Part shown: positions 12,257 through 36,800 of the stretch, in pieces
Position numbering within the stretch: position 1 is the stretch's first letter
Layout of the letters: each line of letters begins with the position of its first letter
Source: Nemopilema nomurai
Taxonomy: Eukaryota; Cnidaria; Scyphozoa; Rhizostomeae; Rhizostomatidae
Length of the DNA stretch: 64,000 nucleotides
NCBI GenBank assembly: GCA_003864495.1
Contig: ML133442.1
Location: forward strand, 89,231-153,230
Direction: 5' to 3'
Program-made: the position numbers and the translations under genes
The notes under the pieces: generated by a model
The model's input: only the letters and a program-made list of their open reading frames with translations
What the model was told of the DNA's origin: nothing
Databases searched by the model: none

Positions 12257-15200
12257 TTGAAGAATTGTACACTTTGAAGAATTTGAGGAATAAAGAAAAT
12301 GGTTATGATGAGATCATTTCATGAAATCAACAATTTGCTCCGTTGCAGAGAGAAAGTTATTCCATTAACTGGCGTACACTGGAGACAGCTGATCAATAAT
12401 ACGTCACAATGAAACGACTGTTCATAAAAGCAAGTGCAAATCAAATGCGTCGACAGTTAATGGAGGATAGAGCAAATGAGGACGTTTCTTACCGAAGTGG
12501 TCACTTGCAAAGATCATCGAATCGTTGGGAGTTATCGGGCACAAAGTAATGTGCACGTTTGCCTTACGTTGCTCACATAATTAGAAATAAAAATGGTATC
12601 CTGTGAATCAAGGCTCATATGGTTCTTTAAACATGCGGCATAGGTAGTGTTGGTTTGATCCTAGACCAGGGGCATACTGGCAATTTCTTTTGGGTTGGCT
12701 ATCATCTCAGAAAGGGCCCATAGGGAGTGGCCAGTGCACTTGAATGGGTGTGGCCATTTAGAAAATCAAAGTTTATGTCCTAAAACTAAAGCAATTTGGT
12801 ATGTTAAACTTCAACATGTTTCAAAATTAACTAGAAACTCTCTTTGGTGCATATTTCAATTAAACACAGAAGAGAAAATACTGTTAATACTGTCAAAATA
12901 ATCCAGTTGACATATCTTATAAGACAAATTTATTTTCTAGCTGCAAAAATAGAGTGTGCAATTGCAATCAGAGTTGGAGCAGAAGAAATGGGCCTTCTCA
13001 ATTCCACTTGTGAAAATGGTGAAATGAAAGTATCATTCCAGTTTACTTTCACTGTCAACTCAGAGATACCAAGTGAAATTAAACAAGAATTCTGATACCA
13101 AGTACAAATTTAGCAAGGCTCTGGATTGGAGACTTAATAAAATCACACTTCACTAGAAACATGGAATGATTTTAAAAGAAACCATACAATTCAATACCTA
13201 GATGGTGAACCTAACCCCAAAAAAGCCCTTCTATCTTTACTCCTAGTTAAGAGACTTTGCATCTGGGTTGTTCACATTGGTGTTGCCACAGATGTTCAAT
13301 ACATTCTAAGCCCTCATCAGATCAACCACATACTCCAGCAGACATTTCCCCTTCACAACATTGGGAGATGTTATTCCTACCTGACTATTGCACATCCAAT
13401 TTCTATTTGCTTTTCAAGCAATAATCAAAGGACATCTCTAGATTTGTCAAAATCACTTGTCTTTTCTCCGAATGTAACTGACACACATCATCAGTCATAG
13501 CCCTAGGTGACAACATAAATGGTCATTAAAAATAAGTCTACTAGGCATGGAGAAACAAATTTTAAAGGTTTAAATGCAAATCTGTATGAGGATTAGGAGC
13601 AAATCCACATTAAAATGTGACTGACTTACAAAGAGGACATTAAAATCATACACACATAAGTTGAGTCAAGTTGTGGTAAGAAGGGCTTGGTCAAACATTG
13701 TAGTATAAAAGATATTTTGTATATAAAGTAGTAGAAAATGTGTAGTGACTTTAGATAGCTTTAATGAGAACACTCCACACAAGATAGCTTTAATGAACAT
13801 GATTGCCAACAAAAGCAAACTTTTTCTGTAATTCTGCAATTATGCATTCACTATCACAGAACCACCAAAAATGATACAGGAGCATTACAGCTTGCAAAAA
13901 AGTGCACATCAGCTATCGTGAGTCAAAGTACCAAAAAACACTAGAACCCAACATAAATCTTGTATTGGCTGCCAATGCTTAATCAGTGGACCCTTTTGAC
14001 TTAAAATGGCTAGAGAAGGCATTCTTTTGCTTTGTGTTGGGTTATTGTTTAAAAGTAAAGCATAAACAAACACTCTCCCAAGCTTTACCAGCCCCCTGTC
14101 TCTGGCCTTTACTGTTTGGGTTGAGCTACAATCCTGATTGCCTGATTGGTCAAAATATTTGGAGATTAACAACGCTTAGTCTTTCCGTTATTGCGGGGAA
14201 AATGGGTTTAAGAGTTTTTCAGAGACCATTTCTACAGCACAAAAAATTGTTGCAAGTTTAAACATTTTCACTGACTTAAGTCAGAAGGTTGACCTATGGC
14301 CGCCTCTAATTACCCTATAAGCACAAAATTTGTATCCAATCCTACAAATTTGATTGAATAGTTCAACTAATTAATTAGTTTAATTAATACCAGTCATTCT
14401 TCTTTGTTCTTAAATGTTCCAGCTTGGAAGCATCACTCTACTTTTCCCGCCATTTTGATCATACGCAGTACCAACAATGGGATGGTGCGGAGCACTATGC
14501 AAATTTTATACCGTATCGTCTCTCCAGCCAAAAAACGGAAAATACTCTCAGAGGCTCAGCAGATAGCTCAACCTTTCCTTGATTACCAAGGGATAGAACA
14601 ACAAAGAGATTAGTCAAGCTTTTACATCTTTGATGCTATTTGACCAATAACTGGAAACAGACCTATCAACTCTACCGGTTTTCCAGGAGACTTTTGCTTG
14701 CTTGAAATGACTTTCACCGTGGCAAATTCTTTTGTTAGTATTTGCCAATTATTGAAGGCGTTAAAGACCACTAGGAACTACCCTGCTACCCATTATAATT
14801 GTTGTCATTAGGCCTAACTGTTTAGTCACTATGACCTTTTCTGACAGCTATGCTGTTTATTAATTCATCAAGCTCCAGGGATTTTCCTGTTTTTAGCCAA
14901 ATCTCCCGATTTTCATAACAAAAAACCTAAAATCTCCAGGTCTTGAAAATTATAGGTGGACAGGTCTGCTGGAAAATCAGCTGCAGTTAATCTTGCAAAT
15001 ACAAAGCTAATTTTGGCTGACCTTGAAATTCTTTCTTAACAGTAAATTCCAAGCAATAGCCGCACGTATAGTTTAGCATTCACGCCACTAATTAGACGAA
15101 TTAGTATCTGATCCGTGTTTTGGAGTACAAACAATGAATTTTCTTTTTCCTCAAGCTTGGGAGCCCGCATTCACCCAGAGAAGAAGAAGAAGAAGAAGAA

Positions 15201-15300
15201 GAAGAAGATATAAAACGAAAACATTTCTTTCATCAACCGATTATATGATATTATATCAACCCGGGCCTAAAACTGTTTTGCTTCATTTTCAGGATCTGAG
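12257..15300. other. Gene-poor spacer between satellite and OTC
   Basis: AT-rich unique-looking sequence. The open frames here (for example 13,986-14,261 plus and 13,909-14,172 minus) are short, overlap antisense to each other and show no domain I recognise. It includes the OTC 3' flank; a possible polyadenylation hexamer for OTC (tttatt on the plus strand) lies at 14,856-14,861, about 440 bp past its stop. I see no RNA gene or terminal repeats. Confidence 0.6.
15181..15208. repeat. (AAG)n microsatellite
   Basis: About nine perfect AAG units, lying 93 bp past the OTC stop codon, so probably within its 3' untranslated region as CTT repeats. Confidence 0.95.
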
Positions 15301-18300
15301 CTAGAAATTCGGTTTAGAAATGGTTGGTTGGTACTCTTTAAGAAGGTTCAACAGCACACTCTGCAAGGGAAAAAGAAGTCATGACAAGAAATCCTAGCAA
15401 CAGTTGATCCAAAAAACAAAAACAAGGTCAGGAAAAATCGTATAACTGCTCTACAGAATCGAGAATAAACACATGGGTGCAAGGAGATTCGTTTATTGAG
15501 CACAGTTTTTGCGAAAGCATACATAGCCCTAAGAATTGCAACTAGCGATTGGTTGGCCCGATAAAACCGCTTCAATGAAATTTCTTGAGGAGCAATGATT
15601 GTTTCAAAAGCAGATGGGCAGAAGGTTCACGAAGGGCAAACCAAACCCAATCATAATAGAATGAATTGAATTTGACTGTGGGCGTAGAGCAAATTTCAGT
15701 GAATCCAGGTATGGTATCGCAACTGGTAACATTAAACAACAGAAAATAAGGTGATACAGAAAAAATGTGATACAGGAAAAACAATGTGATATAGACAAAT
15801 ATAATGTGATAAAAGCTCCACACTGGAAAATGGGTCAGCGCACTTCATGAAAACTAGCCACGGCCTTGGCAAAATGAAATCCGGTCCGAATTCAAATTTT
15901 GCTTCCCATGTCAGACATGACTGATGTACGTACCATGACCGTCCACTTTCGGTTCTCGGCCTCATCCCAAACCAAGGACCGGTCCGAGTAGAACACTTCC
16001 TCTTCAACTTCTTCGGGTCTTCGAGGTAAACAATGCAACAAACGCCAATCTTCTGCAGCCAATGACGTCAGCTGAATAATGAAAAACAAGTATCTTAAAT
16101 GAAAATAGCAGGTGATTTCGATAAAAAAATGCTGAGATGTAAGAAAGGACAAAATGACTCAATAATAGTACAGCACACACAGTAAAGACATTCACAAGAG
16201 GACACATCTGGCATCCAAGCTAGGTTGCAGCTTTACGCAGGTCGCAGACCTGTATAGAGCCTTTGGATTGCAGAACTTCTGCTTCATCACATGGTCCGTC
16301 CATCACGTGGTTCGTCCTATAAAGCTTTCAAGAATTCTCACAACTCGAGATTCAAACAGATAGGGCATTTGCTAGGAGAAACTGACAGTAAACAGTGAAC
16401 TCCCGGTTCCTTTATATCTAGCCTAATAGTTTCACATTTTGATTCATCTGATAACATGAACCTCTAACAACACGTGACAACACTAGGTACATGGGACGAT
16501 TCCAGACAAATGTCAATTTCAAATGTCCAATTGTCAAAGAATGCATGAAAATTCAACAACAAAAATAGAAAGCCATTCTGATAGAAAGAATTCTCTGTAA
16601 AAATTAAAACGGTGCCATAGGTACGGCCTAAGCATTACCTTCTTTGTCACTTTGAAACCAGCAAATGCTTTCAGTCTCTCGTCTCTCTCGTTTTCCTTTC
16701 CGAAGCTGAACCAGGTATCAGTAATAATGACATTGGCATCTTTGCACGCTTCACGCGGGTCATACGTGTATGCGATCTTGGTGGAGGACTAAAAACAAGG
16801 TAATTGGTTTCCCTGGAGTTGTGAAGGAACTTTGCAACACACTGGAACGTGGTGATGCAAAACAGTGACGTGATTGGCTTGAAAAAGGCCGGTTGTAGGT
16901 CCATCTTTACAAAGTAGATCGTTAAAAAAGAGTGACCAGTTGAATTTACTTAATCAAACTTGACAAAATCAAATCAATAGGCAGCTAACTCTCCAATCAC
17001 AACAAAAAGTTTTGTCACGCTCTCACCTGTTCCGCGAATTTATTGGCTGTCTTTGCCACGTCCGGGGAAACCTCATAGCCCTGTGTGCATTGGTGATAAA
17101 AACAGGGAATTAGGCAAAGTAGAAAATAGCTAATTGTTGCGGAAAAGGACTTTTTAGACCATTTCTTTTCAATGCGGAAGCAATATGAACAGGGTATAAG
17201 AAACGATCTGATCTGAAGATACCTTTGGCGTAGCAATGTTTAAGTGTGCTCCAAGTCTTGGAGCTGCCATCATCAATGAATGGATGATGTTAGTACCATC
17301 TCCTACCCATGCAATTCTTAGGCCACGCAACTGTCCAAAATGCTCCTATACCAACATAGAGTGCAAATAAGAACCAAAGGGCGAAGGTCAAGCATCGCAA
17401 GTGTCAAAAGTCAATCTACTTCTCCAAATGGCATGCTCAAATTTGCGCACAGCGTGCCCTTGTCGGACACTTTCGTATATAGTATTATGGATATCAGCTA
17501 CAATATTAGCTCCATTAAGACCACATAGCTGTGCGTTTAATGAAGTTTCGGGCGTTTGTTCATGCAGACATATCATGTGACAAAGAACAAGAAGCCATGT
17601 TTTGGTCAAAGTTGATGAAGCGCGTACCATTAAGGTTTGTAGATCAGCCAACGCCTGCAGAGGATGGTACATTTCCGACAGTCCACTAAAAGAAAAGCAA
17701 ATCTTTGATATCCACGAAACAAAATAAAGTAAACAACTTAAGCACAATATTACTACAAAGGCAAGCTTGTGTACTTTCTAGAAACACAAACTGATAAGAT
17801 GGCATCACTAAGTTGAATCAGCTTTTAGTTTTGTCTTCTTTTACCTGAAGCATGGAGATTTTCGAAACGTCCTTTGCATGGAATTATGTGGTTTTCGGAC
17901 AGCTACTTTATATTAGTAAAATACTGACGTCCCGTCTCTTGATAATGATAGTCCTCTAAATGAATCATAAACCAAAACGTTGGCTTCATGATCATCGGAA
18001 CAATTGCAGCAAAATTCCTCTTTCGCTAGTAGCTTTAATCTGGAGATCGACGTAATGAAAATATGCAACCTAACATTCTACATGAGCTCAAAAGCAATTT
18101 CAATTGGGGAATCTATCAGAAATTTAGGGGTAAACCACTAATGAAATCTTAATGAAAAATGAAATATTTGGAGCCATGATGTGAGTTAAAGGAGATGAGA
18201 GCCTGTGGTGTAACAACTTGATTCTGTCTTGCAAGCATTCATTCTTAGCCGAATGATCAAGAAAGACTTGGCGTGCCTCTGGCGTAAAAATGCATATGGG

Positions 18301-21300
18301 AGGTGGCAATTACTTTATGACTGGAACTGATGCCTCGGCAGCGATTTCTTCAATGTATGAATGACAGGAAACCCTTGCAAGGATGATATCACTAAGTCGG
18401 GATAAAACTCTAGGAGAGAAGAAAAGGTCACATAAAAGAATATAACGAATCGTAGAGAAAAACAACCATCTCGTGCGAGGCTCGAACTCATGACCCCTGA
18501 CTTTGTACGTCAAGTGCTCTACCGCTGAGCTACGGACATAGCATAAATTGCACTTCAATATATCAAATAAGAAAATCAACGCATGTACAAAAACGCAAGT
18601 CGTTCAGTCTACTATTGAGTCATAAATATTAAAATGCAATTGTATAATAATTGCCAAAAACTTAAGAATTTTAGGAATTTAGGAATAGCCTGTTTTCACG
18701 ACTTTTTGCAGGGAACATTCAGTGACATGCGAAACATAATTTGATCAGAATTTACGAGCATTGAAAATGGGAAAAATAATTGCCTGACAGCAAAGTACCT
18801 CGAAGTGTCCTTCACTGTCTCGTTCACTCCAAGGTGGATGTGATCTGGGCTAAGACTAACAGCATTGCCTCCAAGAAGAGAAAAGCCTTCGAGAAGAAAT
18901 AAAAGTAAAGGAATTATTTTCATTAGAACATATTAACCCCCTTTTACAATAGCTTGAATGCAGCTTGGGTTTGAAATTAGACGAATCTACCAATTCTATT
19001 CAGTTCTTTAATAGTTGACATCAAATCTTATATCTGATGAATCAGAAACTTTTCTCAATATAATCCCCATGGACTCACTTGCTAAGATACAAATAATTCT
19101 GTGCTGTTCGAAATTATCATTACCAAAATTACGCAGTTATTATAATGCAAAGGTGATACTATTTATGGGCTGAAATGCAATCGATTCCGAACAAGTTCAA
19201 TACAAAAGCAAATCTCAGTCACGTATGAAAAGGTTGTATCAAAGAAAATATGCTCACTCCCTTGGCATGATGTCCTTGTTCGTGTGCTTACCAACTGAAA
19301 CAGCATGGCAAGAGTTTTTCCCAAAAGCGGTTGTAGAATCTACAGCAAACAACACAGTTTTACTACCAAATAGTGGCTAGAAAATTTAATACATTGCCTC
19401 CGCTATTTTGAAAGGTTGAGACTTAATCATAAAGTTCACTTCAAGTATCTAAGAAATTAATTGGTTACTGTTTTACTCGAAGTTGCTTTTCTTGAACTAG
19501 AGTGACTCTTATTATCAATATGTAGGACCTAGGATATGTCGTTGTTTTTAACAGATATTATGTTTTGATTTGATTTGATTTGATTTGTTTCTACCTTGCA
19601 TCCGAAGGTAGTTCTCGATGTGACCACACCTCGTGATTCCTTATGCCTGGAATTACAGAGAGTTGGCAATTCTCCTCATTCTGGGTGAAAGTTTGGTCAT
19701 GCCAGGGACTCGGAACCACGGACCCTTGGGTCCGTAGTCAGCGCCTCTAACCACTGAGCCATCCTCGCATTATACAGAGTTAATGTCTGGCACTACGCAT
19801 AGTGAATACTATTAAGCCATAATTAGATCGAATGCAATTTGATCAATGCTACGATGTGGTAATTCACGGCAAATACGTCGCAGAGAGTCGCAAAATACTT
19901 GAAACTTGGCAAATGATCAAAACACTGCATTTTAAACTCCAAAACGAAGCAAAATACGAAAAAATTGAGCAAGCTTCAAATTGATAAAAAAGGGTAAAGC
20001 TGAACATGAACTTCAACGCTCGACAAACATTATTTCATCTATGTCATTAAACTGTACCTGGTGTTCATAAAACTCGGGCTAGCTCAAAACCAAATTTGAA
20101 TCAACCCAGTTTCATAAACACTTCACCTTTTGGGGGGAGATGCAGCATCTGCCCTTCGAATACTGCAAAGCTTTTCTTCATTTTAGTAGTGAAACAAAGG
20201 GATAAATATATCCAGTGACATTAGTCCAGTGAAAAACAATTTTGCACCACCAAAAGTTGGCGTAAATCATAACCCATTAGAAGTCTCAGGTATGAAAATG
20301 TAAAGTCATGATACATCGATGTAAAAATATCCAAGCAAACGCATTTTGCACAGTTGTGCATAAAATATTGACTTTAATTTTCACAAATCCTGTTAAAGAT
20401 TCTAAAATTTCAGAATTCAAAGAAATTCGTTGTTGCGTATGACTGTGTTGAAAGGTAGAAACTTAGACAGACGACAAAGACATTTGTTCTTATTTAAAGA
20501 TTTCGGCTTCAATGATTGTGATGAAAACTTGCTGATAAAAGTATTGAAGTAAAGAAAAGTTATTTTGAAAGTGATGGCTATTTCTGAACTCTCCTAGATA
20601 TGGCTATGAAATTCTTCTCCTCAAAACAAGAGAACAGACTATAAGAGATAAAATCACATTCTTATTCTAAAACCAGGCTGTCCTGGCAGCAAAACAGCTA
20701 TGATGAAACATATAGGGTGCAAAGATCTGTAAATAAAAATTTTGATTGCGAAAAAATTGAAGAGCTAGAATAACGCAAGAAAGCAAGACAAGAAAAACTC
20801 CGGAACCAACCTCATTATTGCCCTTGATTCTGTGCTTCAGATCAAGTGCTGACCATAACAAGCTCTTTATTTCATCTCCACTGAAGTCTTTCAATGTTAA
20901 GAAATCCTTACCAACTAAAGAGGAACTGCAGAAGAGTCCGAAAACTCTTATCAGTTGTCAAATAAGCATCGACAGACCAAAGCTTATTGAACTCTTTTCG
21001 TAAATACCAATCAAGCTTACGAACGTTCTACTTTACGAGGCTAAGATAAATTCACTACACTATCATAAACTACCATTTGAAATGACTTAATGACAAGAGC
21101 TTGAAAATAATGAGACACACCCGCTATTACTACCAAGAAGCATCAATACAGCATTGGCTTGCTAAAATATAAGTCAGTGCAGAAGGGTGTGACTCAACGG
21201 GTACTCTGAAGCTTTTGACATTGATCAATCACACACTCTCGAAGTGATTCCCGCGCTCTCAAGCATTTTAGATCAGCAATAAAGGTTTCTTTACCTGAAA

Positions 21301-21567
21301 ATTCCTTTTTCGAAGAATATATATAAGTCTAATGTCTCAAGATGAATGTCGTATCCTTAGCAGCAGAAAAATAACGTTTGATCGATGACAAAAACACTCA
21401 GTGGCTTAAAATGCTTAGGGCTACACCAATTGAAATTCTTCATTGCTGAGAACATCTTAAATGTGCAAATACAATCACCTTCTCCTTGCTTGCATATCAT
21501 CTTTGGTTGGACGTGATGACCAAAAGCATCTGGGGAGCAGTCTTCCAGCACTCCTTCTTGCCAACAT
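15301..21567 (-). CDS. OTC: Ornithine transcarbamylase (ornithine carbamoyltransferase), mitochondrial
   Basis: Joins carbamoyl phosphate and ornithine to citrulline in the mitochondrial matrix. Coding exons, 5' to 3': 21567-21479, 20925-20811, 19339-19258, 18886-18799, 18409-18314, 17685-17628, 17345-17223, 17080-17027, 16788-16639, 16071-15934, 15360-15301; 1053 nt, 350 residues, all phases compatible. The 82- and 88-bp exons equal the lengths I recall for the human gene. Residues 1-29 (MLARRSAGRLLPR...) are a typical Arg-rich transit peptide. Seen: carbamoyl-phosphate motif STRTR 86-90, HPLQ 164-167, ornithine-loop DTWFSFG 259-265 and catalytic HCLPR 298-302. Oddities: the usual EKR before STRTR is QLV, STETG is SCQGS, and SMG is SFG. 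Intron 2 holds a SINE and intron 4 a tRNA-like sequence. The start is the only ATG that gives a leader joining exon 2 in frame. Confidence 0.95.
18467..18539 (-). pseudogene. tRNA-like sequence, probably a tRNA pseudogene or SINE head
   Basis: On the minus strand there is an A box (TAGCTCAGCGG), a B box (AGTTCGAGCC), a clean D stem (GCTC/GAGC) and an anticodon stem TTGAC/GTCAG around the loop GTACAAA, followed by a T5 run at 18,458-18,462 that could end Pol III transcription. The acceptor stem has three mismatches in seven pairs, the T stem is weak, and the apparent anticodon is ACA, which is not a normal nuclear choice. I therefore read it as a degraded tRNA-derived sequence. It lies in OTC intron 4. 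Confidence 0.6.
19567..19770 (-). mobile_element. tRNA-derived SINE
   Basis: On the minus strand the element starts at 19,770 with a tRNA-like head: A box TGGCTCAGTGG at 19,761-19,751 and a B box close to consensus (GGTTCCGAGTCCC, one extra base) at 19,717-19,705. A short unrelated body follows, then a tail of four AAATC units at 19,586-19,567. Head, body and simple-repeat tail in this order are the hallmark of a SINE. I could not settle the target-site duplication. It sits in OTC intron 2 in the same orientation as the gene. Confidence 0.8.
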
Positions 21568-23181
21568 GGTGAGATGAGAATGCGATTCTCTGAATTCTGT
21601 TCTCAATTTGTGTGGTGCGTGTGAAGTTATATGAAACAGGACAAACATTGAACACGTGACTAGGGCCGGGCTGCAGAAGTGTTTGCATGCTTGTATAGTG
21701 GTCTGCTGAAACTAATCGACTAATATTTTTTTGCGATAAATCATCAAATCACTATAAGCTTCCACTATTTAAGATGCATCTACAAAATTGTGCATTTAAT
21801 ACAAAGATGAAATGGACCATGCCAATGTGTCAAGGCAAAAGTGTTCCTAAAGATGATGTAATCAAATTTTCTTGAAGTTTATTATGTAAGAAAATTGTAC
21901 AATAACTTCGCGTGGTGATGCGGTTTTAAGACCAAATATTCTTTGCAGCCGCGAAGATCCTGTACAATTCCGCTGTAAAGATAACCTGATATAATAGACA
22001 TTTTGTATGCAAGGAGTACCAACTTTATAATGGCAGTAATTGGCAACTAAAAGGGCAGCAACCTATCTATTTCCAAATACTTTACTGTTATTGATCCAAA
22101 CGATGCCCTCAGGACACCTTCGGTTGGTAAGTCCTCAAAATGTTGATCTCATAAGGTCCTAATGATCAAAACCACAACCTGATGAGAACGATAAAAATTC
22201 AAAGTTCACTAAATAACAACACGTTGTTAATTAAATCAGTCTAATTTTAATCGAAAAAGGTTTATTTTGAGAAAATTGCTTCAATATCAGCTTTTGTCAA
22301 TGTTACAGGATAAAATGAGGTTAAATAATCGAAATGAATCAATCTAATGAACTGTAATTATTGAAGTCAATCATCCCCATACGACAGTGCAGCCCTAGCA
22401 ATATGAAATTCTTGGGCAATTTTCAAGTGACTTTTGATGTAAGCAGTGAGAAGACTGGATATACTCCACGTTTTGACAATTTACAATTTCATGCATTCTA
22501 CAGTGAAGGAATTCAGGAGAATTAGAAAGCATACGGGCGTCTGCTATAGGAAGGCATAGCAGAAACAATTATTGCTACTTTTTAAAAAGCACTAGAGGAA
22601 AGCAAATTCCTGCATTCTTTTGAGTATCAAAGAAAAAGGCAAGCAGGCAACTTAGAAAGCGATACATGTGCAAAGGATCTCTGACTCTTTGTCTGCAGCT
22701 TGTTACGCGAAAAGAGAGTCAATAACAATGAGCAAACAGGTGTTGTGACATGTGTTATTAATAACAATTAAAATACATTTCAACCAGAATTGTTAAGAAA
22801 TTGAGTAGTTATAGATAGGGAGTCTAAAAATTGGAAAAAAGTTCACGCACACAAAATCAGGCTAGAAATCGATGGTGACAAGTTTTTGATTAATCTACAT
22901 GATCATTCTTCATAATTGCAAAGTTAATTAAAGGAAATGCTTTGAGCTTTGTATTAAGTTTGTAAGACCACAGGGTCTAAATGAATAACATGTGGTGACG
23001 CCACTCATACCACTTTCGAGGCATCATTTCATTGTTTAATACCATTTGTGCCTATAGGTATTCCTTGTTTCTCTCAGCTTTGATAGTTAGAGCCCCGGCA
23101 AAGCAGTAGCATATTCTTCACTGCTCCCCTGTCCTCACGTTTGGGATACGTAGTCATGTTGTAACAAGCAAAATACAATGA
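21568..23181. promoter_or_regulatory. Spacer between DUS2 3' end and OTC start
   Basis: 1.6 kb, AT-rich, no convincing coding sequence. It must hold the OTC promoter and 5' untranslated region (near 21,568) and the DUS2 3' untranslated region (near 23,181). A possible DUS2 polyadenylation hexamer, ATTAAA on the minus strand, is at 23,040-23,035, about 140 bp past the stop. No TATA box or other promoter element stood out. Confidence 0.4.
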
Positions 23182-33881
<10,700 letters not shown>

Positions 33882-36800
33882 ATGGAAAAGACTGCATTTG
33901 TTCTGTTTTGCTGTTTGGCAATATTCGTTCTGGCTTCATGTTTTGCTCCTTCTACTGCAGGCAAGTACATCGTCTTTTCTTTCTATAAGCACTTTTCAGT
34001 CTAAAACTAGATATTCCACTGCCATTTACAGCGTGTTTGATATCAATCATTCAAAGAAAAGCGTTGCTTTTTTGAAACTGCACTGTTGTTTCTCATCGTG
34101 TAAAGACTAATATACGATAAAACATCCAGCAATGTTCAATTATAAATCTTTCAAATTCAGCTCATGTCTCAGTTAAATTTATGCCAAATATCTAACAAAT
34201 TGGTGTGTATGTTTGAAATTTATTACTTCTCTTAATTAGCCACGAAAATTTTGAAGGCAGTGACTCACTTTTATCCTGGTCAATTGTAGAGCACAGATAA
34301 TGACCAAATCGTAAACTTTGTCCGTAGCTGAGTAACCTCTTTTAACTGTTAAGCCATTAACAACAGACATTGGGCGCGCACTTGAAATGATGAGTCTTTA
34401 ACTCAAACTCTCCGACGCACTTTAGTGCTCTGTAAAGTTTTGCTTAATCATTCCGTGTGAGATGCTCTGCAGAATTATACTGTGATCGGATTGACGTTTT
34501 AGATTTGCGCACTTTGCTTCGACTTTAATGCTGTTAAAGTGTACACGAATAGCTATAACGGTATAGTGTTCGTTTGCCTATTGTGTTTCCCAAAATTTGG
34601 GGTACGTTTCGCCAGTTTTGGAGGGGGCACGATTGGGGAGCACTTCGTATGATATAAAATACTTATTGCTTTGTAGCATCTGGCTCTTGTACTGACAGAG
34701 CGGGGGAACGCAGTTGCAAGCGAGTAAAAAGATACTGTGAATCACACAACACCCGCATGGAGAAACTCTGCAAAAAGACATGCAACTACTGCAGTACGTA
34801 TTCAGCCAGTTAATGTAAAACATTTTGAGAGTTACATGGAAAAGTGAATTGAGAAGAAATTTTTTGCCATTGATTTTCAAATAGAAAAGCATTGCGCACC
34901 AGTGAATCGAAAACATCATTCGTCATGATTTGTTACCAGATACCTGAATACTTTTCTATACGTGTTCTTGTTGTGAGATCTAGAAAGTGTATCAACGTGA
35001 GGAAAAATGGGTTAGATAACTGTGATTTGAAAATCGTAGATGGTGTTTGCATCGACATCCTCAAGGCCGCATGCAGGAGATGGGCCTGGCATGGCGCCTG
35101 TAAAACTTACCCGGCGACCATGAAGAAATTTTGCAGAAGATCCTGCGGGTTTTGTGGTATGTGAACTGGAAGCCTTTGAATTGGAGTGTCGTTACACGCG
35201 TTCGGTATGAAGTAAGATAATAGTGATAGCTGTTCTTATAGAAGTTAGGCTTCGTTTCAACCAAATATAGGTATGGCGTTTTATGGGAACGGTCTATCTA
35301 ATTAAGGCGTTTGGTAATCAACCAAACATGCCTTAGCCTCTCTTTGAAATCTCCAACCGACACATGAAGTGGCTTGCTGCTCACTGGCCAATCATCTAAG
35401 CTCACATGCAGACTGATATTCTTGACCCACATTCCCTGGCTTGTTTGAGTCTTCTTTGCAGTTCATTGCAATGAAAATGCCATATTACTTCGAAACAGAA
35501 AATTTTTAACTGCAGAGCCTATAAATATATGTACGATTTACCTAAATCTATAAGTACGAGAACTTGCATGGATAAAAAGGTTGTAAAGAACAACTTGAAC
35601 ATTTGAAAGTTTTCGTAATTATCATAATTGGCTTATTTTTACCACTCAATGAATGGCCGTTGCGAGAAAGAAGAGAAAAAACAAATATATGGCAACTCAC
35701 TGCTCTTTTAAAGTGCCAAACAGACAGCAAAACCATTCATTGTGATTGCATTGCAGTGAACCTACAATTATTCAAAGACTGCATAATTTTACTGTTTTCA
35801 TAGTGAAGAATCTTTTTAAACATGCGATAAGATACGTTCTTTCCTTAGATCTCCAATCCGTCTTTGTCTTCTTCCACTATTTCTAGAGCAGCGGTGCTAA
35901 TTAGAAATAAAGAGTTCTTCGCTTCCAAATGTCTTGTGTTAAAGCAATGACCAGTACAATAACTTAAATAGTGAAGATGATTGTCTTTACTTTTGTAAGC
36001 AAGGGAGGAAGGGGGAATATTAGCCAACTTTTCAAGAGCTCACTATAATATGACAGTGGGTGGACAAAAGCATTTCTAGGTACCTAAATTCATTTGCATG
36101 CTGGGATATGTATAAGTTGTATGCGAGTTTCTTTTGCAATTGCAAATAGCTTGATGTTCGCTATAACTTTTTCTCATAACAGCGGCTTCGGCTCCTCCAA
36201 AGAAGCCTTCCTGCGCGTCAAGTCGATTTGGTTGCTGCTGGGACAAAGTCAGCAAAGCATTAGGCCCACTGGGTATCGGCTGCAAGCGTAAGTAGTCTTT
36301 TTTTGGAAAAATCCCTTGAATGAAAAGAAAAAATGTTGGAACAGTCGTCGGAAACCACAGCTTACAGTCAAATCTGAGGGCAAGATCCGAAGATGAAAAC
36401 AACTTATGCAGGTTACTTTTGACTTGGTCCCACGAAGCTGCCGTAGACAAATTCGCAAGGCCATGTTGGTAAACAGGATTAGTGAAATTAAAAGTAAACA
36501 GAAGGCCGGGTTTAGAAAGACGCAACGATTAGGATAAGTTATTTATCCTAAGGAATGCCATGTTGCCGATAATTCTTTTGATTTTCCTTTCCGATATATC
36601 TGACAGAGATGATTGCCAGGTAAAGGTTTTGACCAGGGAATAATCATTGTTGCATGCTATTTCCTCTCCACGTCTTTCTTTTCAAAGCAACGCCTGAGGC
36701 GCATATTGTTTTCTTTACTCAGCGTTACCTTATAAATCGTACACACATTACAAGCTTTATCAAAACACTCTAACGATCAGGGCACAAAATTTTCAAAACC

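Noticed and set aside
15892..15933. Alternative OTC C-terminus by reading through the exon 10 donor
   Set aside because: The donor atg/gtacgt is at the position I recall for the human intron, and a last exon ending in KPNF plus stop was found at 15,360-15,301, matching the family's C-terminus.
34890..35039. Longer ShK exon 3 starting at 34,890 with extra residues before the domain
   Set aside because: It has a weak acceptor, and the alternative acceptor at 35,038-35,039 gives an exon of 117 bp, the same as exon 2, with the same phase and domain borders.
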